A stretch of 64,000 bases of DNA, from the NCBI GenBank assembly GCA_963718635.1, contig OY970367.1, forward strand, positions 6,425,945 through 6,489,944, written 5' to 3'. This DNA is from JAIOQJ01 sp963718635. GTDB taxonomy: Bacteria > Planctomycetota > Planctomycetia > Gemmatales > Gemmataceae. Positions 34,571 to 43,072 of this stretch are shown here, piece after piece. The notes beneath the pieces were generated by a model. The model saw only the letters and a list, made by a program, of their open reading frames with translations. It did no database searches and was not told the DNA's origin. Position numbers and translations under genes: made by a program. Every line of letters begins with the position of its first letter. Position 1 is the stretch's first letter.

Positions 34571-37321
34571 TCATTTCCGCAGCCAGCTGGGCGGCACATC
34601 AAACGGGTAGCCCGGACGAATTCTTAGGTATTGCAAGAAGTTCGCCGACTCAGCGCCTGCGCTCAACAAGCTCGCGCTCATGCCCGTAGCGATAGAAGCT
34701 GCTGTAACTGACCCGAAGGGAAAGTTAGGAATCTCGTCGTACATCATTACTTCCGGTTTGATGAACAGATCGGAAACGAGGCCAGCGCCGATCTGGCTAT
34801 ATGGCTGTGGCCGACGATCTTTGTTCATCGCTCCGACAGTTACCACCGTGCGAGCATCGGCCGGCACGCCAACACCGCCGAGGAAAGATTCGTAATCGCC
34901 AAAAACGATTCTGCCTTTGTCTCGGCCTAACCCATCAACCACATCAACAAATATCCTCGGCTTCAGTTCCCAGCGAATCTCCTGATCCGGAATGCCCAAT
35001 GAGCCCCCTGGCCTGATGCCGAGAGGATGCCTCCCTTCAACCCGCAGGGCATACTGCCCGGACGCAGGCAACGTAACTTCGATCGTATGTTCGTAGACGC
35101 CAAACTCGCGTTCGGCCAGCAAACGTTGGGGATTGCCTTCCGATCGTGCGATCAACTCCATCTCATCGCTTGGCAATTTCTCGCCGCTGGGATCGCGTTG
35201 GCGGAAAAGAGTCAGATTCAAGGGAGCGATAGGGAGCCGATATTCCATCTCGCTGATGTCCGGATCGTGCGGCTCGCGCCACTGGATACTCAAACGGATC
35301 CGAGCACCTGCCGGTAATTCGCGGAGTTGCGGCTGCATATCGGAACGCAACGCGAGAAAGTTAAGCTCCGGTGTCCATCGGCCCGCCTTCAGCGGAGCAT
35401 CAAACGGAGCGAACTCCATGAGGCCGTTGCCATCGGCATCGTGGAATTCGCCAAGCCAAGCCTGCCCACGTGTATCGCCCGCCGGCTGCACCCATAACGT
35501 AGGATGCGGCCGTTTGCCGCTGTTGATGGCCGGATTCGGCCGGCCGACGCTCATCTTGCCATCGAGGAAACGACTCAGCGAACTCGTCGCATCCAAAGGA
35601 TGAGCCGAATTCCAGGCTAGTGTGTTCAGTACGACCGTCGCTCCCTTAACGGCAAGCAAGTCTTCTTCGAGTTTCAGTAGTCGATTGGCGCGAGCCGACA
35701 GCGTTTGTTCTTTCTGCTCGACCGCTGCAATGGCGGCTTTGGCGGCCCGTTTGCGCTCGCGATTTGCCTCGTCATCGTCAAAGTCATCGAAGGCCTTGCG
35801 ATACTCGGCATTGGCCCGATCGCGTTCAGCGCGAACGTTGCCAGCTTCGATATCGAGTTCTTCACGGCGCGCTCGGAAACTAAGCGGTTGAAAGAAATCG
35901 CCGAGCATGTAACGATAAGCGGTGATCACCTGATAAGGCGCTTCGGCAGAGACACGCACCAGTACGAGATCGGCGTCGGGCGCGCCGACTCGCACCGCCA
36001 AGGCGCATTGTGTGCCAACCCCTAGTTCGCCCTGCGCCACGGGACTCGGCTCAGGCTGAATTTCAAGATTCCGCTCGGCCGTCAGATCGACATAACGCGT
36101 CGACTTTGGCAGTCCTTTGCCGACCACGCGCTGCCATCCGGAAAAATCGGTCGCGATGACGGCAATGCGGATCCCCGTGCCCAATTTCCCTTGCGCATGC
36201 AGCTGGGCCAACCCGGTTTCCTTTAGCGCATCGAATGGCTCAGTCGCATCAATCAAACGGAAATGGCCGGCTGCTTTATCCTTCAGATCTTCCTTCTTCG
36301 GCTCTTCTTTAGCAGTTGTTGGCGTTCCGCTGGCTGCACGCGGCAACCGAATCGAGAGTATAGAAGGCAAGCGCGCAATGACGTTCAATTGAGCGCCTTC
36401 CGCCACGGTCATTGTCACCACATCACCGAGCAACCCTTCGATTGCAGTGGCCGGATTCATCTGCCGGATGTCTTCGCGCCAGGTCGTGTCCGATTCGTTC
36501 GGTGTAAAGCTCAAAGTTGCCTCAACTCGTAAGGGCGTCATGGCCTTGGCCGGGTCGAGCAGCACCCGGCGAACATCGGCAGCTACTTTGGCGATGGCCG
36601 GCTGATCGGGCGCGGGTAGAGGCAGAGTTTCCTGGGCAGTTGTCGGCACAGGCGCTCCTTCTTCAGGCATCACTTCGATCAACCGAATGGGCAACTTGCT
36701 TTTGAACGGTTCGGGCAAATCTTGCTCGTGAACGAGTGGGAGAAACCAGCCTGCGGGCTGTGTTCGCAGATCCTTCAAAAGCGTGGGCACGCTGATCCAG
36801 GGCATAGTCCCGCGCAGCGAAGCATAGCCGCGATGATCGTAAGCGACCGCATCCTGAAAGCCGATCTTCGCGAGCACTTGTTTGATCTGATTACGGAATA
36901 GCTGCTGCTGCGACGGCGGCAACCGATCCGTCAGCATCAGCGAAACCTTCACCCGTTCTTTGAGGTCGGCCGGCGGCTTATAACCGGCCGGCAGAAGCAG
37001 TACCGTTTCGATATGCGGCTCACTCAACAAGGTGCGGGCGTTGGCCGAGGGGATCGTACCGATCATACGCTCCGCAGAGGGATCGAAAACGTCGAGATCG
37101 GACTCGTCGTTTTCCTCGCGTTTGAAGCCGAGGTCTTTCAGAAACTTCGTCATCTCCTGAAACTGCACGATACGCTCGTTGCGCCCCGCCTTGATTCGAT
37201 AGCGAAACTCGACGTCGTAATTTTCCGGCGGCTTCGGCCATTTGACTTGCGCAATCAGCGAAGAGGGAGCGAAAGCGCCAAAAAGCAGGACTAAGCCGAT
37301 TGTGCGGAACAAGACATTCAT
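34571..37321 (-). CDS. Secreted pseudo-subtilase with coiled-coil insertion
   Basis: From the ATG at 37321 the product has 916 residues with a signal peptide (about 1-25, ending SLIAQ). Residues 25-330 are unknown. A subtilase-like (S8) fold follows: strand IRIAVIATDFSGW matches the catalytic Asp strand, GELGVGTQCALAV lies where the HGTHVAG motif should be, and GSVTAASIATGMSASLL near the end matches the GTSxAAP helix. The catalytic His is replaced (HGTH becomes GVGT) and the Ser motif reads GSVTAAS, so at least two of three catalytic residues look lost. A charged coiled coil of about 90 residues (RANAEYRKAFDDFDDDEANR) and a beta-rich domain are inserted between them. It is probably an inactive scaffold or binding protein. 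Confidence 0.65.
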   Translation of the reverse strand: MNVLFRTIGLVLLFGAFAPSSLIAQVKWPKPPENYDVEFRYRIKAGRNERIVQFQEMTKFLKDLGFKREENDESDLDVFDPSAERMIGTIPSANARTLLSEPHIETVLLLPAGYKPPADLKERVKVSLMLTDRLPPSQQQLFRNQIKQVLAKIGFQDAVAYDHRGYASLRGTMPWISVPTLLKDLRTQPAGWFLPLVHEQDLPEPFKSKLPIRLIEVMPEEGAPVPTTAQETLPLPAPDQPAIAKVAADVRRVLLDPAKAMTPLRVEATLSFTPNESDTTWREDIRQMNPATAIEGLLGDVVTMTVAEGAQLNVIARLPSILSIRLPRAASGTPTTAKEEPKKEDLKDKAAGHFRLIDATEPFDALKETGLAQLHAQGKLGTGIRIAVIATDFSGWQRVVGKGLPKSTRYVDLTAERNLEIQPEPSPVAQGELGVGTQCALAVRVGAPDADLVLVRVSAEAPYQVITAYRYMLGDFFQPLSFRARREELDIEAGNVRAERDRANAEYRKAFDDFDDDEANRERKRAAKAAIAAVEQKEQTLSARANRLLKLEEDLLAVKGATVVLNTLAWNSAHPLDATSSLSRFLDGKMSVGRPNPAINSGKRPHPTLWVQPAGDTRGQAWLGEFHDADGNGLMEFAPFDAPLKAGRWTPELNFLALRSDMQPQLRELPAGARIRLSIQWREPHDPDISEMEYRLPIAPLNLTLFRQRDPSGEKLPSDEMELIARSEGNPQRLLAEREFGVYEHTIEVTLPASGQYALRVEGRHPLGIRPGGSLGIPDQEIRWELKPRIFVDVVDGLGRDKGRIVFGDYESFLGGVGVPADARTVVTVGAMNKDRRPQPYSQIGAGLVSDLFIKPEVMMYDEIPNFPFGSVTAASIATGMSASLLSAGAESANFLQYLRIRPGYPFDVPPSWLRK

Positions 37322-37623
37322 GAATAGGCCTCGTGCAAACGGCATCTCAAAGAGGGCGCCCATGTCATCGTGTCAGCCGGAGGATGTTTTGCCAAGGTGT
37401 GCGACAAGCGATTATGACACGCAATTGTTCGCAAGGCTGTTTTCGATCTTATAACTGCACTATCTGCCTTAATGGCCGCCTAATGCTGACCGGTAAAGCA
37501 GTCAGCATCGGCATAGAGGGCTACGCATGAGGCATCCAGCCATGTATGACGAGATATATGGGATGCGCCAATCCGCGCTTAGAGTCGGATAGCGAGCCCG
37601 CGTTCCCCTTTTCGGAGTCTTGC

Positions 37624-39498
37624 ATGATGCGCAGATGTTGTTGGATGATTGTCCTTTGTTTAATCGCAATCACTCCCCTTGCTGGGGCGGCGGAAATGAT
37701 GCAGATCCAAGTCGATGCCACCGATGCACCACGCAAGTTGTTGAAAGCCCGGCTGACAATACCGGTCAAGCCCGGGCCGTTGTCGCTTTATTATCCGAAA
37801 TGGATCCCGGGCGAGCATTCGCCCACCGGGCCGATCACGGATCTGACAGGCGTACAAATTCAGGCTGATGGCAAGCGCCTCGTCTGGACGCGCGATGAAG
37901 TCGATATGTTTGCGATCAACGTCACAGTGCCCGAAGGCGTCGCTTCCATCCAGGTCGATCTGGAATTCATCACCACGCCCGTCAAAGAAGGCTTCAGTTC
38001 CGGCGCCTCGACCACGGCCCGGCTTGCAATTCTGAATTGGAACCACGTGCTTCTTTATCCGAAAGGAAGCATCATCCAGGAAACCAAAATCGTGCCATCG
38101 CTGACGCTGCCTGCGGAATGGAAATGGGCCTGCGCCCTGCCCGTTCAGAAACAGAAGGCCGCGACGGTTCAGTTCGAGCCGACGACTCTCGAAACCCTCT
38201 GCGACTCACCCGCTATCTGCGGGAAATATCTGTCGGAAATTCCCATCGGTCCCAAAGAAGGCCCGCCTCATTTCCTTTGCTTGGTGGCCGACTCCGAAGA
38301 GGCGCTGAAGATTTCACCTGAAGTGAAAGCCGAGTACGATCGCCTGGTGACCGAGGCCTATGCCCTGTTCGGCGCCAGGCATTACCGTTCGTATCGCTTC
38401 CTGGTGACGCTCAGCGACCATGTCGCCCATTCGGGCATCGAGCATCACGAATGCAGCGATAACCGCGTTTCCGAACGGATGTTCCTCGATTCCTCCTATC
38501 GCAAAACCTGGCATGCCTGGCTGTTGGCCCATGAATACGTCCACTCCTGGAACGGCAAATACCGCCGGCCTGCAGGGATGATCGCCACTGATTTTCAGAA
38601 GCCAATTCGCACCAAGATGCTTTGGGTCTACGAGGGCTTGACACAATATCTGGGACTGGTCCTTGCAGCACGAAGCGGCCTTTGGACACCGGAGATCTCG
38701 CGCGACAACTTCGCCCAAATAGCTGAATGGTCGCAGAATCAAACAGGGCGCGATTGGCGTTCGCTCGAAGACACGGCTGTCGCAGCGCAGCATCTCTATT
38801 CGTCGCGATCCGATGGCGGCGCCCGGCGCCGTGGCACCGATTTCTATGATGAGGGCGCGCTCATTTGGCTCGATGCCGACACCTTAATCCGCGAAAAAAC
38901 GAAAGGCGAGAAGAGCCTGGATGATTTCTGCAAAGCCTTTTTCGGCGGCAAAGATGGCCCGCCCGATGTGAAACCCTATGAATTCGAAGAGATTGTCAAA
39001 ACGCTTGAAAGCGTGGTTGCGCACGACTGGAAAGGCTTCTTCGAAAGCCGAGTGATGAAGCCCGGCGCCGTAGCACCGCTGGAAGGCATCACGCGTGGCG
39101 GCTGGAAACTCGGCTTCGCTGCCACGCGCGGCGATGGTCTCGAAGCAGCCGACACCGAAAACAAAACCATCAATCTGATAACTTCGTTGGGGCTTATTCT
39201 CAAAGACGATGGCGCAGTCGTTGACGTCATCCCGCGGAAGCCGGCCGACAAAGCCGGAGTAGCCCCAGGCATGAAGCTGCTGGGCGTCAACGGCCGGCGC
39301 TGGAGCGCCGACATCCTGCGCAGCGCCATCGCCAACACGAAGGAAGGCAAAGGCAAACTCGAACTCCTCTTCGAAAACGCCGAGTTCTTCGAGAACATTA
39401 AAATCTCCTACGACGAAGGGGAACGCTACCCGAAATTGGAGAAAGTAGCGGAGGACGGCAACTTGCTCGATGAGATTTTGCGGGCGAAGGTGAAGTAG
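37624..39498 (+). CDS. M61-family metallopeptidase with PDZ domain
   Basis: The product is 624 residues from the ATG at 37624, with a signal peptide (about 1-25, ending LAGAAE). The N-terminal beta domain (SLYYPKWIPGEHSPTGPI) and the catalytic domain with HEYVHSWNGKYRRPAG (HExxH, about residue 305) and the third ligand in WVYEGLTQYLG identify peptidase family M61, glycyl-aminopeptidase type. A PDZ domain follows near residues 530-610 (RKPADKAGVAPGMKLLGVNG) and would bind C-terminal peptides. It acts outside the cytoplasm in peptide turnover. The in-frame upstream ATG at 37546 would precede the signal peptide by 26 residues and is unlikely. The gene is intact. Confidence 0.9.
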   Translation: MMRRCCWMIVLCLIAITPLAGAAEMMQIQVDATDAPRKLLKARLTIPVKPGPLSLYYPKWIPGEHSPTGPITDLTGVQIQADGKRLVWTRDEVDMFAINVTVPEGVASIQVDLEFITTPVKEGFSSGASTTARLAILNWNHVLLYPKGSIIQETKIVPSLTLPAEWKWACALPVQKQKAATVQFEPTTLETLCDSPAICGKYLSEIPIGPKEGPPHFLCLVADSEEALKISPEVKAEYDRLVTEAYALFGARHYRSYRFLVTLSDHVAHSGIEHHECSDNRVSERMFLDSSYRKTWHAWLLAHEYVHSWNGKYRRPAGMIATDFQKPIRTKMLWVYEGLTQYLGLVLAARSGLWTPEISRDNFAQIAEWSQNQTGRDWRSLEDTAVAAQHLYSSRSDGGARRRGTDFYDEGALIWLDADTLIREKTKGEKSLDDFCKAFFGGKDGPPDVKPYEFEEIVKTLESVVAHDWKGFFESRVMKPGAVAPLEGITRGGWKLGFAATRGDGLEAADTENKTINLITSLGLILKDDGAVVDVIPRKPADKAGVAPGMKLLGVNGRRWSADILRSAIANTKEGKGKLELLFENAEFFENIKISYDEGERYPKLEKVAEDGNLLDEILRAKVK

Positions 39499-39558
39499 GG
39501 GTGTACTTCTAAAGACCAAACTGAGTCGTGACCACAAACTACCGGAGAACGATGTAAA

Positions 39559-39924
39559 TTATTGCCAGTGGTTAAGTTCGTAATAGCAGTCATCAAATGC
39601 AACACCCGCTTTCTGCAGATTACGCAATGCGCGTGCGATATCGCCCGAAGACATGTTGTTCCGCGGATTGCTGTCATATCGAACGACAAGTAGACCACTA
39701 TGATGGCCGTTCGCGGCATAGACAAACAAGTCGTGAAGAGCTTCGAAGTCGCCGTGATTGCGCGTTAAAACCGTGCGCTTGTCGCGAATGGCATGAGCAA
39801 AATGAACCTGATCGGCGCTGCCGGACAGCCCGACGTTCGCTGGAATGGCGATGTCGTGCCCGTCGCGGCGCAGCAATCGGATGAGGCTGGCATCAGTGCT
39901 GTCATCGTCAATGTACAGCCTCAT
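39559..39924 (-). CDS. DUF5615 PIN-like toxin
   Basis: The product is 121 residues, starting MRLYIDDDSTDASLIRLLRR. The DUF5615 family is a PIN-like nuclease fold; the acidic cluster YIDDD near the N-terminus and the TRNHGDFEALHDL motif match it. It is the second gene of a pair: its start overlaps the stop of the DUF433 gene by four bases (39921-39924). By analogy with other DUF433-DUF5615 pairs it is the toxin of a toxin-antitoxin module; direct biochemical proof for the family is limited. The gene appears intact. Confidence 0.82.
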   Translation of the reverse strand: MRLYIDDDSTDASLIRLLRRDGHDIAIPANVGLSGSADQVHFAHAIRDKRTVLTRNHGDFEALHDLFVYAANGHHSGLLVVRYDSNPRNNMSSGDIARALRNLQKAGVAFDDCYYELNHWQ

Positions 39925-40268
39925 AGGCCAAGTCTCACACGCTCAGCAGTTGAAAGTGGTCGAGGCCTTCCCGTAAGTTGAATGGCGGGATCGTTCATGC
40001 CGATTGCCTCGGCTCGAAGATCGTCTTTTCGATGGTCTTCACGGAGTTCCATCGGGTCGGACCGACAATATGCGATGGCCTCTTGCACTGCCTGCAGAGG
40101 TACGTCGAAGTCTTCCGCCAACTGCTGTGGCGTGCGAGGTTGCTTCTCATTCATAAACTCGCAGTAGAGCGTCCACGCCCAGATGCGTTTTCCGCGTACG
40201 CATAATTGCCGGTAACTCGACCCTTGTCTTCGCTCCAGATATTTCCAATTGCCCTGCATCTCGAACAT
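39921..40268 (-). CDS. DUF433-like antitoxin
   Basis: From the ATG at 40268 the product has 115 residues. The region CVRGKRIWAWTLYCEFM and RTPQQLAEDFDVPLQAVQEA is the DUF433 winged-helix-like core, which is regularly found next to DUF5615 toxins. The helix-turn-helix suggests DNA binding and autoregulation. A GTG start at 40277 would add three residues. A truncated duplicate of the central segment is found on the same strand around 40440-40530. Confidence 0.75.
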   Translation of the reverse strand: MFEMQGNWKYLERRQGSSYRQLCVRGKRIWAWTLYCEFMNEKQPRTPQQLAEDFDVPLQAVQEAIAYCRSDPMELREDHRKDDLRAEAIGMNDPAIQLTGRPRPLSTAERVRLGL

Positions 40269-40409
40269 GGCACGCACCCTCGTTGTTTATGTTATGATAA
40301 GGGCAATTCGCCACGGTACAACGCCGCCTACCATAGTGCATTGCTTCAAGTGGAATCATGCCGACGAAATGGTTGCAAAAATGAGAGGGGAACGATGGTT
40401 GTTTCCGAA

Positions 40410-40530
40410 CTGGTCAAAATGTATAAGAACGGCGATATCTCTGCCTGGAGAGGTAACGTCGAAGTCTTCCGCCAATTGCTGCGGCGTCCATGGTTGCTTC
40501 TCATTGCAGATCCACTCGTTCGGCAATAAG
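40410..40530 (-). pseudogene. Remnant of a second DUF433 antitoxin
   Basis: On the minus strand the frame reads EWICNEKQPWTPQQLAEDFD and then diverges. It matches NEKQPRTPQQLAEDFDV of the intact gene at 39921-40268 at DNA and protein level (compare 40104-40158 with 40455-40512), but there is no start and the rest of the domain is missing. Confidence 0.6.
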
Positions 40531-40552
40531 TTGAGTTATTGGAGATATCGCG

Positions 40553-40801
40553 ATGACCTTGCTCAGGCGAGTTGAACACGGCGTTGTCGTGTTTCCGGAA
40601 AGTTCCGGTCTACGCGACGGAACGTTGGTGGAAGTAAAGCCGATAAATACGGAGCCGGCGTTTGCGGAACGCAGCGCAGTTTCCGAGGAACGGCGGGAAG
40701 CGCTTTTGTCTTTGATCGGCCTTTGGAAAACAGAAAGCCCGCCCGATGACGATGAGGTGAAACGCATAATTGAACAGGCGCGAAGGGAGAAGCATGGCTG
40801 A
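40553..40801 (+). CDS. Antitoxin-like protein of second PIN pair
   Basis: The product is 82 residues. The N-terminal part (VEHGVVVFPESSGLRDGTLV EVKP) is a short beta-rich, AbrB-like segment and the C-terminal half is helical and acidic (ESPPDDDEVKRIIEQARREK), as in antitoxins that wrap VapC-type toxins. The stop shares one base with the ATG of the PIN gene (TGATG at 40799-40803). Ribosome-binding site GGAG lies about ten bases upstream. Likely represses its own promoter. Confidence 0.72.
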   Translation: MTLLRRVEHGVVVFPESSGLRDGTLVEVKPINTEPAFAERSAVSEERREALLSLIGLWKTESPPDDDEVKRIIEQARREKHG

Positions 40802-41226
40802 TGCGTGTGCTGCTTGACACCAACGTTATCCTAGATGCTTTATTGCAACGTCCTCCTTGGCATAATGAAGCTGACGCCATTCTACAAGCGTCCGCGCTCG
40901 GACATGTGGAATGCGCTGCTACAGTTTTATCACTAGCGACGACATTCTACGTGGGTCGAAAAATCGTCGGCAATGAGTCGGCCCGTATAGGCATTCAAAA
41001 GTATCTTGCCGCATTCACAATCCTTCGGATCGACAAACAGACGCTCATCGACGCTGATGGCCTGCCCGGCGGAGATTTCGAGGACAACATTCAGATCGCA
41101 GCCGCCGTCACAGCGACTTTGGACGCCATTATCACCCGCAACGTACGCGATTTTGCGCAGTCTCCTGTACCGGCATGGGAACCGGCAGAATTGTTGCGAC
41201 GACTGGCAGCATCAAATCTTCGCTGA
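40801..41226 (+). CDS. PIN-domain toxin, VapC-like
   Basis: The product is 141 residues. The motifs VLLDTNVILDALLQR (first Asp), GGDFEDNIQIAAA (acidic pair) and IITRNVRDFAQSPVP (T/RN-DF) belong to the PIN subfamily in which the second acidic motif is weak; here the helix ATVLSLATTFYVGRK lacks the usual Glu, as in related family members with a Thr at this place. It would be a metal-dependent RNase. Its start overlaps the antitoxin stop by one base. The pair is close to, but divergent from, the DUF433-DUF5615 pair. Confidence 0.85.
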   Translation: MRVLLDTNVILDALLQRPPWHNEADAILQASALGHVECAATVLSLATTFYVGRKIVGNESARIGIQKYLAAFTILRIDKQTLIDADGLPGGDFEDNIQIAAAVTATLDAIITRNVRDFAQSPVPAWEPAELLRRLAASNLR

Positions 41227-41591
41227 CCTGATGGCGTGCCGACATTTTTGTCGATCCCGCAAAATTCGCCGGACGAGAGTGTGTGCGCATGAATATAGTC
41301 ACGTTGGTAGAGACTCAGATCGCAGACGGCTGGTAGAGACTCAGATGGCAGACGGCTAGAGGTTGCTGGACGCACTTGCCGACGCCCACATAGAAGTTAG
41401 CGTCGCATTCTGGGGAAAGCCGGCAGAAATCGATCGTCGGTTACTTGAAGAAGCCTTGAGTCTATTCAAGTGGAGATACTCACTATTTCCGAAGTCTTCA
41501 CCTTTCCACTCATGGTTAGGACTCCCCGTGAGCCTTTTGATCCTCTAAGGTGATATAACCTCTGCGCCAACATTCACTTTCGGAGCTCGTC
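41227..41591 (+). other. Intergenic stretch with short tandem repeat
   Basis: A 26-base unit beginning TGGTAGAGACTCAGAT occurs twice in tandem (about 41305-41356) with one mismatch. A 61-residue frame at 41363-41548 (LLDALADAHIEVSVAFWGKP) could be a gene fragment but has no recognised family or good start. Confidence 0.4.
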
Positions 41592-42864
41592 ATGAAGTCG
41601 ATGAATCGTCGCACCTTTTTGGGGGCGGCTGCCGCTTCCAGTCTTAGTTTGAGCCTCTCCTCGGCGGCGGAAACTGCTGCCAATAACCAAATCGTCGTCG
41701 CCATCATGGGCACGGGCACGCGCGGCATGTATCACTCGAAGGCGTTCTTGCAACAGCCGGGCGTCACCATCGGCTACGTTTGCGATGTCGATAAAGACCG
41801 GGCCGCGCAAGCAGGGAAGCTCGTTGAAACCATTTCTAAGACGGCGCCGAAAGTCGTCACGGATTTCCGCGACATTCTCGATGACAAGTCCGTTGACGCA
41901 ATCGTCGTGGCCACTTGCAACCATTGGCACGCGCCTGCTGCTATCCTGGCAGCTGCGGCCGGCAAACACGTTTATGTGGAAAAGCCTTGCAGCCATAGTC
42001 CTTGGGAAGGCGAGATGCTGGTGCAGGCTGCCCGTAAATACAAAGCACAAATTCAGATGGGCAATCAACGTCGCAGTTTCGAAAAAATCCAAGAGGCGAT
42101 GAAGCGGCTGCATGAAGGTGTCATCGGTCGTGTCTACTTAGCACAGGCTTGGTACACCAACGACCGCAAGTCGATAGGCAAAGGGGTGGAAGGCGCCCCG
42201 CCGAAAAATCTCGACTACGCACTCTGGCAAGGGCCTGCGCCTGCAAAAGCCTTTCACAACAATTATCTGCATTACAACTGGCACTGGTTCTGGCATTGGG
42301 GCAACGGCGAGTTGGGCAACAATGGCATCCACATGCTCGATCTCTGCCGCTGGGGACTTGAGGTTGATTACCCCGTCCACGTCACGTCGAGCGGCGGCCG
42401 TTATCGCTTTGAGGATGATCAAGAAACGCCGGATACGCAGCAGGTCGCCTACGAATTCGACGACCGGAAGTCGATTACTTGGGAAGGGCTCAGCTGCAAT
42501 ATGATGCCCGATGGCCAAAAGGCCGACGTCGTCTTTTACGGCGAGAAGGGGAAGCTTGCGCATCGTAGAAGGCAATTACTCCATCCATGACGAAAAGGGC
42601 AAGGAAGTGGAAAAGGTGGATGCCAAGCGCGGCGACGCCGACCACATCGCCAACTTCCTCGCAGCCATCCGCGGCAGCGCCAAACTGAACAGCGAGATTG
42701 AAGAAGGCCACAAGAGCACCATGCTCTGCCACCTGGGCAACATCGCCCAGCGCACGGGCCGAGCGTTGAAAGTCTCCCCCAAGGATGGCAAGATCATCGC
42801 CGACAAAGAAGCCATGGGCTTTTGGAAGCGTGAATATGCCGAGGGCTGGGAACCGAAGGTGTAG
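41592..42864 (+). CDS. Tat-exported Gfo/Idh/MocA oxidoreductase (frame change near 42552)
   Basis: The restored product has about 423 residues. It begins with a twin-arginine signal (MNRRTFLGAAAASSLSLSLS), then an NAD(P)-binding Rossmann domain (IVVAIMGTGTRGMYHSKAFL) with EKPCSHSPWEGEM, the family's EKP motif (about residue 130), and the C-terminal alpha-beta domain with WHWFWHWGNGELGNNGIHML. The frame breaks after FYGEKG near 42550 and resumes with SLRIVEGNYSIHDEKGKEVE to the end at 42864. One surplus base explains it. The enzyme probably oxidises a sugar in the periplasm with a prefolded, bound cofactor. This group is strongly expanded in planctomycetes. Confidence 0.85.
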
Positions 42865-43072
42865 CGCGTTGAAAAAATCGTAAGACATCAGCCAAGGATT
42901 GAACACGGACGGAAACACGGATAAATCAAGCGGCCTGCTGCAAGCTAGACACGCCTTTGAATGAACATCTCGGATTTTATCCGTGTTCTTTCCGGGTTTT
43001 CGTGCCTGGCTAAATGATTGCTTGGTTGGTGCTGTAGTTGACTCAGCACGATGAGTCTAGTTGATTCCGTCA
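42865..43072 (+). other. Intergenic stretch between convergent genes
   Basis: The segment contains ATCCGTGTT/AACACGGA-type inverted pairs (GAACACGGACGGAAACACGGAT near 42900 and ATCCGTGTTC near 42977), which could form a terminator for both convergent genes. No gene is seen. Confidence 0.35.
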
